Under the pieces are notes generated by a model that had not been told where the DNA came from, made no database searches, and saw nothing but the letters and a program-made list of their open reading frames with translations. A stretch of 64,000 nt of DNA from an uncultured Roseibium sp. GTDB lineage: Bacteria; Pseudomonadota; Alphaproteobacteria; Rhizobiales; Stappiaceae. Below, in pieces: positions 27,422 to 35,385 of the stretch (positions within the stretch are counted from its first letter, which is position 1; each line of letters opens with the position of its first letter). The translations under genes and the position numbers were made by a program. The stretch covers positions 1,736,001 to 1,800,000 of the forward strand of contig NZ_CANLVF010000001.1 in NCBI RefSeq assembly GCF_947494555.1, read 5' to 3'.

Positions 27422-29269
27422 TTAGGCTGCGGCGGCAGGGTCCAGAAAACCACCGGACTGTCTGTTCCAGAGCTGCGCATAAACCCCGCCTTTTTCCAGC
27501 AGCGACTTGTGGGAGCCTTCTTCGATGATCTGACCCTGATCCATGATAATCAACCGGTCCATCGCAGCGATGGTCGACAGGCGGTGGGCGATGGCAATCA
27601 CCGTTTTGCCTTTCATCAGGTCGAACAGGCTGTCCTGAATTGCAGCCTCGACTTCGGAATCGAGCGCTGAGGTCGCCTCGTCCAATACCAGAATCGGTGC
27701 GTCTTTCAGAAGAACCCTGGCAATGGCGATCCGCTGACGCTGTCCGCCAGACAGTTTTACACCACGCTCTCCGACATGCGCATCCAGTCCACACCGCCCC
27801 TTCAGATCCTGAAGCTCGGGAATGAAGGACATTGCGTGCGCTCTTGCAGCTGCCTCCAAAGCATCCTCACGGGTGGCACCCGAGCGGCCGTAGACGATGT
27901 TATCAAGCACCGAACGATGCAGCAGCGACGTGTCCTGCGTCACCATGCCGATCTGTGCCCGCAGGCTGTCTTGGGTGACGGCGCCAATGTCCTGACCGTC
28001 AATCAGGATTCGCCCACCCTCAAGGTCATAGAAGCGCAGCAGCAAGTTGACGAGTGTCGACTTGCCGGCACCGGAGCGTCCGACCAGGCCAACCTTTTCG
28101 CCAGGTTCAATCCGCAGCGACAGGTCTTCAATGACGCCTTTGTCCTTGCCGTAGTGGAAGCGAATGCCGTCAAAGACGATCTCGCCATCAGTAACAGCCA
28201 ACGGTTTGGCGTCCGCACGATCCACCAGCTTGTGAGGCTGCGAAATCGTCTCCATGCCTTCCTGCACCGTTCCGACATTTTCGAATATGTCGGTCGTGAT
28301 CCACATGATCCAGGCAGACATATTCACGATGCGGACCGAGAGCGTGATAGCGAGTGTCAGCGAACCTACGGACACGAGGCCACTCTGCCACAAACTGATA
28401 CCAAGAGCGCTCAAAGTCGCTATGAAAACACCGTTGACGGTCCAAAGCAGAATGACCATTCGCGATATCGGCCGGAGGATTTCGTAAAACTTCCGGGTAT
28501 GGTCCTCCAGCGCCTCGCGTGAATAGGCTTCCTCTTTGCGGCCCGCCGCAAACAGTTTGACCGTCAGGATATTGGTGTAGCTGTCAACAATCCGTCCGGT
28601 CAGGCTTGAACGCGCTTCGGACATGATTGCAGAGCGTTCTTTGATCTGAGGAACAAAGTAACTCAAAAGCGCCACGTAAATAACGATCCAACCGGCAAGC
28701 GGTGCGATCAGCCAGGCATCGACACCGGCGAACAGATAAACTGCCGACGCGACATAAATCAGAACGAACCAGATCGCGTCGATCAGCGACACAACAGAAC
28801 CGCGCAAGGACGGGCCTGTCTGGATAATCTTGTTCGCGATCCGCCCGGCGAAGTCGTTGTTGAAGTAGGACAGCGACTGCCCCATCACGTGTTTGTGGGT
28901 CTGCCAGCGTACGAGGTTGGTCATGGCTGGCTCGATGATCTGGAATTTGATCATCGCGTGTCCCGCGCCGAAAACCGGGCGCAGCAACACGACGACCACC
29001 AGCATCCAGATCAGTTCGCCACCGTGATCCGTGAAGAGTTGATCGGGACTGGTCGTGTTCAAAAAGTCGATGATCCGGCCGAGATAATTGAAGATCGTGA
29101 CTTCAATAATCGACACGACGAATCCAAACGCCATGAGCAATACCAACGGCTTCCAGATCTGGCGAACGAAATGCCAGTAAAACGCGCTCAAATCGGAAGG
29201 CGGCGGCGTTCCGTCATGGTGCTTGAAGGGAGAGACAATGCTTTCAAGATAAGAAAAGACCGCATTCAT
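27422..29269 (-). CDS. ABC exporter half-transporter (permease-ATPase fusion)
   Basis: A 615-residue type-1 exporter subunit. Residues about 35-340 form six transmembrane helices. Residues about 365-610 form the ATPase with Walker A VGRSGAGKST, signature LSGGQRQR, Walker B ILVLDEATSALD and the H-loop IAHRLST. It resembles MsbA- or multidrug-type exporters that work as homodimers, with a substrate that could be a lipid or a drug. No periplasmic adaptor or outer-membrane gene lies nearby. The gene is transcribed away from the bd oxidase operon, and the shared upstream region carries a 17-bp palindrome. Confidence 0.9.
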   Translation of the reverse strand: MNAVFSYLESIVSPFKHHDGTPPPSDLSAFYWHFVRQIWKPLVLLMAFGFVVSIIEVTIFNYLGRIIDFLNTTSPDQLFTDHGGELIWMLVVVVLLRPVFGAGHAMIKFQIIEPAMTNLVRWQTHKHVMGQSLSYFNNDFAGRIANKIIQTGPSLRGSVVSLIDAIWFVLIYVASAVYLFAGVDAWLIAPLAGWIVIYVALLSYFVPQIKERSAIMSEARSSLTGRIVDSYTNILTVKLFAAGRKEEAYSREALEDHTRKFYEILRPISRMVILLWTVNGVFIATLSALGISLWQSGLVSVGSLTLAITLSVRIVNMSAWIMWITTDIFENVGTVQEGMETISQPHKLVDRADAKPLAVTDGEIVFDGIRFHYGKDKGVIEDLSLRIEPGEKVGLVGRSGAGKSTLVNLLLRFYDLEGGRILIDGQDIGAVTQDSLRAQIGMVTQDTSLLHRSVLDNIVYGRSGATREDALEAAARAHAMSFIPELQDLKGRCGLDAHVGERGVKLSGGQRQRIAIARVLLKDAPILVLDEATSALDSEVEAAIQDSLFDLMKGKTVIAIAHRLSTIAAMDRLIIMDQGQIIEEGSHKSLLEKGGVYAQLWNRQSGGFLDPAAAA

Positions 29270-29868
29270 CGGTCCGGTGCTCCGTCTTAGGTTCGAGATT
29301 TGCGAAAAAGTCGTACCGGCGCGGAGAGTCTTATTAAGAATTCGGATCGCGGGCGGAACGAATGAAACGTTGATACCGACACGTGAACCGAACTTGGTCT
29401 GCGTGTCGGTCTAAATTAGACCGAAACTCGTCATAGTGACCTCTTGCATTGTGATAGCTCTCGATGTCGAAAGTCGCTCGCGGCAGTCGTGCCGGAGCGG
29501 TCCGATCCCGCAACGTTAGCGGGTTTTCCCGACATATCAAGACGAAAGTAGCGCGGATCGACCCTGTTCGGCTTGCACGTGTGAATTGTGCCACGGTCAC
29601 GAAACAACATGAAACCATGGCGCTTTCAACCATTTCGGATATTGCGCAATATGGACCCGAGCCTCTGACCGCGATCTGTCGGCAGTCCGCAGTCATCTTT
29701 GGCACGTGTCGTCGCCGGGGACTGTTGGCTGGTTGCCAATTCGCCTGTGGCGGCCTGCCGCAGGACGTGTGGCCGCAGTCTGCCGATTTTATATTGAGTA
29801 GGTAAAAACCCTGGCCCATATGCCCGGTGAGTGATCAACCGACACGGCACTTGAGCCAGGAAGACGCC
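29270..29868. other. divergent intergenic region before the bd oxidase genes
   Basis: About 600 bp between the ABC exporter and cydA. Apart from the palindrome at 29407-29423, no promoter or RNA structure could be identified with confidence. A GTG at 29827 could extend cydA by 14 residues, but they do not fit the family. Confidence 0.5.
29407..29423. promoter_or_regulatory. palindromic operator candidate
   Basis: CGGTCTAAATTAGACCG is a perfect 8-1-8 inverted repeat, of the size bound by MarR, TetR or GntR dimers. It lies 138 bp upstream of the ABC exporter and about 445 bp upstream of the oxidase genes, so control of the exporter is more likely. Confidence 0.5.
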
Positions 29869-31245
29869 ATGGAAGAACTTCTCCTAAGCCGCATTCAGTT
29901 TGCGGCCAATATCTCGTTTCACATCCTGTTTCCGACGATCACAATCGCTCTTGGTTGGGTGTTGCTGTTTTTCAAGCTGAGGTTCAACGCGACGGGTGAC
30001 GAGCGCTGGCTTGCCGCCTACATGTTTTGGGTGAAGATCTTCGCCCTGTCCTTCGGACTAGGGGTGGTCAGCGGCATTACCATGAGTTTCCAGTTCGGCA
30101 CGAACTGGCCGGGCTTCATGGAAACGGTGGGCAATGTGGCCGGTCCGCTCCTGGCTTATGAAGTTCTGACGGCCTTCTTTCTGGAGGCGGCGTTTCTGGG
30201 GATCATGCTTTTTGGCGCATCGCGGGTGCCGAACTGGCTGCACACGCTGGCAACATTTCTTGTTGCCTTCGGCACGACCATGAGTGCCTTCTGGATCCTG
30301 GTGCTGAACTCGTGGATGCACACGCCCGTCGGCTTTGAGATGCGTGATGGGGTCGTGCATGCGACCGATTGGTGGGCGATCGTTTTCAACCCTTCCATGC
30401 CGTACCGTCTTGCTCACATGCTGCTTGCAAGCGGCTTGACCGTCGCCTTTCTGATTGTCGGCGTCTCGGCTTATCGCCGCCTGATCGGTGACCGAACCAA
30501 GGGCGTACGGCTGACGCTCAAGACAGGCGCGTGGCTTGCAGCGATACTCATCCCCTTGCAGATCTGGGCAGGCGATATGCACGGCCTGAACACGCTGGAG
30601 CATCAGCCGCAAAAAGTCGCCGCGATGGAGGGCAACTGGCAGACATCTTCGCATGTGCCTCTGCTTCTGTTTGCCATTCCCGATGAAGAAAAGCGCCGGA
30701 ACGCTTTTGAAGTCGGTGTCCCGAACGGTGCGTCCTTGATCCTCAAGCATGACCCTGCAGGTGTGGTTCCAGGTCTTAATGACTTCTACGCAGATGACGG
30801 CACGGTTTTTCATCCGCCCGTAGCTCCTGTTTTCTGGTCCTTTCGCACAATGGTCGGGACAGGGGTCTTGATGCTGGTGATGAGTTGGGCAACCGTTTTC
30901 ATGATGCGCAGGAAGGGTGGGGTCGATGCTCTGAATCCCTGGTTGCTGCGTGGCCTCGTCGCGATGACCTTTTCCGGTTGGGTGGCAACACTGGCCGGTT
31001 GGTACACGACGGAAATCGGCCGCCAGCCCTGGCTTGTCCAAGGCGTCCTGACCACTGAGTCGGCAGTTGCCGATGTTCCGGCCCCCATGGTGGCAACGAC
31101 ACTTGCGGCCTACCTGATCGTCTACGCTGTGCTTTTGACAGCCTATATCACCGTCATCTTCCGGCTTGCGCGCAAGGCGAGTGACACGGAAGGAACGCGG
31201 CCGCACTCGGGTGCGGCGCAAGTGGCCCTGGTTCCGGCGGAGTAA
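29869..31245 (+). CDS. cydA: cytochrome bd-type ubiquinol oxidase subunit I (CIO type)
   Basis: A 458-residue heme-bearing subunit that oxidises ubiquinol and reduces O2 to water at the inner membrane. It shows the family start MEELLLSRIQFAANISFHILFPTITIALGW (with the axial His of the high-spin heme site) and GTNWPGF, WILVLNSWMHTPVGFE and GWYTTEIGRQPWLVQGVL blocks. The length, shorter than E. coli CydA (about 520), means a short Q-loop, which is typical of cyanide-insensitive oxidases. The start at 29869 follows AGGAAG. The cydB gene begins six bases after the stop. Confidence 0.92.
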   Translation: MEELLLSRIQFAANISFHILFPTITIALGWVLLFFKLRFNATGDERWLAAYMFWVKIFALSFGLGVVSGITMSFQFGTNWPGFMETVGNVAGPLLAYEVLTAFFLEAAFLGIMLFGASRVPNWLHTLATFLVAFGTTMSAFWILVLNSWMHTPVGFEMRDGVVHATDWWAIVFNPSMPYRLAHMLLASGLTVAFLIVGVSAYRRLIGDRTKGVRLTLKTGAWLAAILIPLQIWAGDMHGLNTLEHQPQKVAAMEGNWQTSSHVPLLLFAIPDEEKRRNAFEVGVPNGASLILKHDPAGVVPGLNDFYADDGTVFHPPVAPVFWSFRTMVGTGVLMLVMSWATVFMMRRKGGVDALNPWLLRGLVAMTFSGWVATLAGWYTTEIGRQPWLVQGVLTTESAVADVPAPMVATTLAAYLIVYAVLLTAYITVIFRLARKASDTEGTRPHSGAAQVALVPAE

Positions 31246-31251
31246 GACGAC

Positions 31252-32262
31252 ATGACCCTTTTTGGAGACCCCTCCGTTTGGCTGCCGCTGGCCTTCGCAG
31301 CCCTCATGGGCATCTCGATCCTTGTCTACGTTGTGCTGGACGGCTTTGACCTTGGTGTCGGCATCCTTTTGCCGCTCGGCGACGAGGATGAAAAAGACCG
31401 CATGATCGCCGCAATCGGTCCGTTCTGGGACGCGAATGAAACCTGGCTCGTTCTGGCTGTCGGGCTTTTGCTGGTTGCCTTTCCCGTTGCGCACGGCGTC
31501 ATCCTGACCGCGCTTTACCTGCCTGTGGCCGTGATGCTGATTGGTCTGATCTTACGGGGCGTTGCCTTTGAGTTTCGCGCCAAAACCAGCGGAACGCAGA
31601 AACGCCGCTGGAACCAGGCGTTTTTCGCAGGTTCGGTTTCGGCGTCCCTTGCGCAAGGATACATGCTTGGCCTTTACATCATGGGCCTAGAGCACACGCC
31701 GGCGTCCATAGCGTTCGGGGTTCTGACAGCCTTTTGCCTGACGGCAGGATATGGCTTTATCGGCGCGACATGGCTGATCATCAAGTCGGAAGGCGACTTG
31801 CAGCTGAAGGCGATCCGATGGGCGCGCACACGTCTTTGGGGCGTCATGCTGGGTCTTGGCGCGATTTCACTCGCGAGCCCGCTGGTAAGCGAACGGATCT
31901 TCGACAAATGGTTCTCGTTTCCCTCAATGATTCTTCTGGCGCCGCTGCCGCTGATGTCGGGAATGCTCGTCTTCATCATCTACACCGCGCTACGGCATCT
32001 GCCCGCCAGGGATGACAAGTGGGCGTGGGTTCCGTTCACGGCGACGGCAGTCTTGTTTTTCCTGGCGTTTGTCGGTCTCGCATATTCCTTCTACCCTTAC
32101 GTGGTGCCGGAAAAACTGACCCTTTACGAAAGTGCCAGCGCGCCTGAAAGCCTGTTCATCATCTTGCTCGGTGCTCTGTTCGTTCTGCCGGTAATCATTG
32201 GTTATACGATCCTCGCCTACACGGTCTTTCGCGGCAAAGCGACCGAGTTGCGCTATGACTGA
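31252..32262 (+). CDS. cydB: cytochrome bd-type ubiquinol oxidase subunit II
   Basis: A 336-residue membrane protein with eight to nine hydrophobic segments. It has the family start (ILVYVVLDGFDLGVGILLPL) with the conserved FDLGVG, and GPFWDANETWLVL. It is the structural partner of the preceding subunit I and is in the same operon. No biogenesis genes cydDC are in the window. The small DUF2474/CydX-type third subunit often found after CIO-type cydB was not recognised. Confidence 0.92.
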   Translation: MTLFGDPSVWLPLAFAALMGISILVYVVLDGFDLGVGILLPLGDEDEKDRMIAAIGPFWDANETWLVLAVGLLLVAFPVAHGVILTALYLPVAVMLIGLILRGVAFEFRAKTSGTQKRRWNQAFFAGSVSASLAQGYMLGLYIMGLEHTPASIAFGVLTAFCLTAGYGFIGATWLIIKSEGDLQLKAIRWARTRLWGVMLGLGAISLASPLVSERIFDKWFSFPSMILLAPLPLMSGMLVFIIYTALRHLPARDDKWAWVPFTATAVLFFLAFVGLAYSFYPYVVPEKLTLYESASAPESLFIILLGALFVLPVIIGYTILAYTVFRGKATELRYD

Positions 32263-32339
32263 ACCTCAGAAGAAGAGGGAGCGTGGCGGAGGTCAATCCA
32301 TGAAGAACGGAGCTGCTCGTTGGATCAAAGAACAGGCCG

Positions 32340-33275
32340 TTACGGCGACCAGCTCAAACCGGTTTTTTGCTCGGAAACCGTCCAGAGCCTGGATGCCTGT
32401 TCTGGATCGAGGGCAAATTCTTCCAGCGGGCACTCGCCGACGGGGCCGACCATTTCGAACTTCGTCGGACCGTAATACCTGGCAGGTTCCAGACCGTCTT
32501 CCGTTGCGCACATGACCTCAGGCCAGGAGCCGCGCTCAGCAGTTTGTGCAAGCGGCGAGAGCAGGGTGGCCAGAAGCCTGGTGGTGATGCCCGCCGTGTT
32601 CCGGATCAAGCCCGTTCGCGATGCACCGGGGTGACAAACATGCACTTCTACGGACTTGCCGGCCGCCTGCACCTTACGCTGCAGTTCGTAGCCAAACATC
32701 ATCTGTGCCAGCTTGCTCTGGGCATAAGCGTTCCAGGCTGAATAATTCTTCTCGTAGTTCAAGTCTTCAAACAGGATACGCTTGTCGCCCATCTTGTAGC
32801 CGTTGCTGCCGACTATGACGATGCGTCCGCCCGATTGCTCAATGCGCTCATAAAGTGAACCACACAGCAGAAAGTGGCCGAAATAGTTCACGCCGAGCTG
32901 GCTTTCGAAACCGTCCACGGTGAGTTGCTGTGTGGCGATTTGTGCGATGGCGGCGTTGCAGATGAGAGCATCAATTCGCGGGACTGTTTCCAGAAGCTCC
33001 GTTGCTGCCTCACGCACGCTTGCCAGTGCGGCAAGGTCCATCAGCACGTAGCTCACCTCGGCGTTTGTCCCGAATTCCAGCTTCAGCGCCTTTATCGCAT
33101 CAGTCGATTTGTCGGGGTTGCGGTTCATCATGACCACGCGCGCGCCCTTGGAAAGGAACACGCGTGCCGCTTCAAAGCCAGCGCCCCCGTTGGCGCCGGT
33201 GATTACAAAAGTCTTGCCCTTGAGGGATCCCAAACGTTCAGGCGTCCATCCCGCCGGTCCAAATCTGTTTTTCAT
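32340..33275 (-). CDS. short-chain dehydrogenase/reductase
   Basis: A 311-residue SDR of the retinol dehydrogenase/protochlorophyllide-reductase-like branch. The Rossmann motif is GKTFVITGANGGAGFEAARVF (G-x-x-x-G-x-G), followed by NAA and VVIVGSNGY, where the catalytic Ser is in SNGY, and YAQSKLAQ with the catalytic Tyr and Lys. The substrate cannot be told. I start at the ATG ending at 33275; an upstream extension of 41 residues has no family match. It is divergent from an AraC-family regulator, a common pairing that implies control by it. Confidence 0.88.
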   Translation of the reverse strand: MKNRFGPAGWTPERLGSLKGKTFVITGANGGAGFEAARVFLSKGARVVMMNRNPDKSTDAIKALKLEFGTNAEVSYVLMDLAALASVREAATELLETVPRIDALICNAAIAQIATQQLTVDGFESQLGVNYFGHFLLCGSLYERIEQSGGRIVIVGSNGYKMGDKRILFEDLNYEKNYSAWNAYAQSKLAQMMFGYELQRKVQAAGKSVEVHVCHPGASRTGLIRNTAGITTRLLATLLSPLAQTAERGSWPEVMCATEDGLEPARYYGPTKFEMVGPVGECPLEEFALDPEQASRLWTVSEQKTGLSWSP

Positions 33276-33420
33276 CTCGTGCTCCTTGCAGCAGCTCTTG
33301 CAGTCCTGAAGCGAGACATAACTATCGAAAAAAAAGCAAAACAGATGAATTAATCGCGATTTTTTGCCTGATTGTATCAATGGTGTTGAATTGGGCACTT
33401 TGACAGGTCACGTTTGTCGA

Positions 33421-34314
33421 ATGAGCAAAGAGCAGATCAGACACCTCATCGACCAGCAACTTCCTGGCGCCGGTATCGTTGAAACCGGCGTGAAGGGCGT
33501 GCAGCTTTTCCGGGTGAGCGAGCCGGTACCCTGCGTTCCAGCGGTCTATGAACCGGCGGTCGTTGCGATTGTCAGTGGGGCAAAGGAGGCGATCCTGGAC
33601 GGAAAACGGCATGTCTACGACAGTGACCTCTATCTGTGCTGTTCAACGTCGATGCCGGTCCAGGCGGGGACACCGACCGCTTCACCGGACAATCCGTTGC
33701 TCGGTGTCCTTATCTCCCTCGATGCGCGCGTCATGACGGAGCTGACGCTGGAGATGGAAAGCGTTGCAGGACCCACTCGGCAGCCGGATAGTAACGCGAT
33801 GCCTTCCGGGCTGGCGCTGGCACCGTGGGATGCTGGCTTCACCGATGCACTGCTCCGGCTGGTGCAATTGGGAGCAGACAAGACCGATGAGGCTGTGCTC
33901 GGAGCGGGCCGGCTGCGCGAACTTTACTACGCCGTCTTGAAAGGTGGTGCCGGAGCTTCCGCGCGGCGGTCCTTCGGTGTCGGCAACGAAATTGCCAGGA
34001 CGATCCAGTTCCTGTCCGCGCATCTCAATGAACCTTTGACCATCGACGACATGGCCGCGCTTGCCGGTATGAGCCGGGCCGTATTCCACCGCAAGTTCAA
34101 ACAGGCAACCACGATGTCGCCGATCCAGTTTGCAAAATCCATGCGCTTGAACCATGCCGCGATGAAAATCGCCGGGGGAATGAATGTGAGCGAAGCAGCC
34201 TGGGACGCAGGTTATGTCAGTTCCTCGCAGTTCAGCCGGGAATTCAAACGCATGTACGGACAATCTCCCAAACAATGGAGCCAGGAAACGCAACTGCCGG
34301 CAGGCGCAACGTGA
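33421..34314 (+). CDS. AraC family transcriptional regulator (AraC_N type)
   Basis: A 297-residue regulator. Its first 160 residues match the AraC_N domain (PAVYEPAVVAIVSGAKEAILDGKRHVYDSDLYLCCSTSMPVQAGT). The C-terminal part is the double helix-turn-helix DNA-binding domain (EPLTIDDMAALAGMSRAVFHRKFKQATTMSPIQFAKSMRLNHA, then AAWDAGYVSSSQFSREFKRMYGQSPKQW). AraC_N regulators usually activate an adjacent oxidoreductase gene, here the divergent SDR. An upstream ATG at 33364 is possible; the start at 33421 is preferred by family alignment, though its ribosome binding site is weak. Confidence 0.88.
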   Translation: MSKEQIRHLIDQQLPGAGIVETGVKGVQLFRVSEPVPCVPAVYEPAVVAIVSGAKEAILDGKRHVYDSDLYLCCSTSMPVQAGTPTASPDNPLLGVLISLDARVMTELTLEMESVAGPTRQPDSNAMPSGLALAPWDAGFTDALLRLVQLGADKTDEAVLGAGRLRELYYAVLKGGAGASARRSFGVGNEIARTIQFLSAHLNEPLTIDDMAALAGMSRAVFHRKFKQATTMSPIQFAKSMRLNHAAMKIAGGMNVSEAAWDAGYVSSSQFSREFKRMYGQSPKQWSQETQLPAGAT

Positions 34315-34390
34315 GGACATATCCGCTTCTGCGGTCAAGACGAGTGCCAGTCTCCCGCGCTTTCCCGGCTAAAAGACGCCAAGGAAATTG

Positions 34391-34410
34391 AACCCGCCCG
34401 ATTGTCTCCG
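34391..34410. repeat. direct repeat, left copy, flanking the SPARSA cassette
   Basis: AACCCGCCCGATTGTCTCCG matches 37407-37426 at 19 of 20 positions in the same orientation. Weaker similarity runs on for about 25 bases beyond (both have a GTTTTGTGTCC-like segment). The right copy is part of the nrdJ terminator; this copy has lost the perfect stem. See findings. Confidence 0.7.
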
Positions 34411-34512
34411 GGGGTTGGGACGTTTGTCCGGGCGTGGGAAGACGCGCTGTAGCAGTTGGTCGACCCGCCTTAGGCGTTTGTTCATCCACGAATAGAATAC
34501 TAGGAAGGTGTG

Positions 34513-35385
34513 TCACACTATTGAAAAATTTAATGAAAATAGCCCTCGTGCCACAAAGGCGCAGTAGGCCTGCAACGGATATTGAGGCAATATGCGGCGA
34601 ACGACAGAAACGAGCCCGATGCAATGATCGCTGTAATTTGTTTGATGGCCCGGCAAGCAAGGACAGTGCACAAGCCGGTTATACGCCGTGTCAGCGGGAA
34701 CGCCCCTTAGCGGTGCAAGCTTCCACGGTGTGCCGGCGGCCTTAACATAGAGCGCCGTCGCAAGTCGCCACGCAAGAGAAGCCTTGTGTTGGAACGTAAA
34801 AGCGCGATCATTCAGGACCTGAGTTGGAATCTTGAATCTGGCACCAAGCGCTTTGAGCGCGTCATGGGCGTCGAATAACTTGCTGCGCGTGGCCGGATTC
34901 CAACTGTCTGGGAAATGCACAAGTACGACGTCAAATTCGTTTCGCACAAGCTCTAGCTGTCGGAATGCTGCTTCCATGGCAAGGAAGAGCCGGGTTTGTG
35001 GATCGCCATCTCCAGCGAAGTCATAGATATTCTCAGGCCATTTGATGTGGGCATCACGTGGTGCCGAAACGAGCTCCACATGGTAGAGTTTCTCGAAACC
35101 CGGATACGGAGGGACATATTCGGACCTGTCAGAAGGTCGGTGCGTATTGCGTAGTGAAAGCATCAACTCACCGCGCCGTCTGAAAGCGCTCTCCGGACCA
35201 ACGGTTGCGATCCTGACGCGCGAAGTAAAGCCGCCGAAAGATCCTTTTGAATAAGGCCCGAATTTCGCAAGACCTCGAAGCGGATGGACATCAACCTGCG
35301 CCGAGTCCGAGGGCGAGAACGAAAGATCCGGTTCGTCCAGCAAGGTGAATGGCGGAAGCTTTGTCAAAAGCGCCGGATTGCTCAT
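34513..35385 (-). CDS. short prokaryotic Argonaute, C-terminally truncated
   Basis: A 290-residue protein. The front matches short pAgos: LLDEPDLSFSPSD, then HPLRGLAKFGPYSKGSF (the G-L-x-x-F/Y-G-P-Y signature), FDVVLVHFPDSWN, FKIPTQVLNDRAF and the MID/PIWI segment WRLATALYVKAAGTPWKLAPL near residues 206-225. Family resemblance stops after RGVPADTAY (residue 235). The last 55 residues do not fit, while usual short pAgos run to about 450-500 residues. About 230 residues of PIWI core are therefore missing, with no room for them before the AraC gene. The start is the ATG overlapping the SIR2-APAZ stop (TGATG), with AGGA 7 bases ahead. Complete short pAgos use guide RNA to detect invading DNA; this one is probably inactive. 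Confidence 0.85.
   Translation of the reverse strand: MSNPALLTKLPPFTLLDEPDLSFSPSDSAQVDVHPLRGLAKFGPYSKGSFGGFTSRVRIATVGPESAFRRRGELMLSLRNTHRPSDRSEYVPPYPGFEKLYHVELVSAPRDAHIKWPENIYDFAGDGDPQTRLFLAMEAAFRQLELVRNEFDVVLVHFPDSWNPATRSKLFDAHDALKALGARFKIPTQVLNDRAFTFQHKASLAWRLATALYVKAAGTPWKLAPLRGVPADTAYNRLVHCPCLPGHQTNYSDHCIGLVSVVRRILPQYPLQAYCAFVARGLFSLNFSIV

Noticed and set aside
30058..31494. 478-codon open frame on the minus strand
   Set aside because: Antisense to cydA and the start of cydB; His/Arg/Gln-rich, no family match.
34315..34680. C-terminal PIWI residues hidden in another frame downstream of the Argonaute break
   Set aside because: All minus-strand frames were read by eye and none resembled PIWI; the space is also too short for the missing part.
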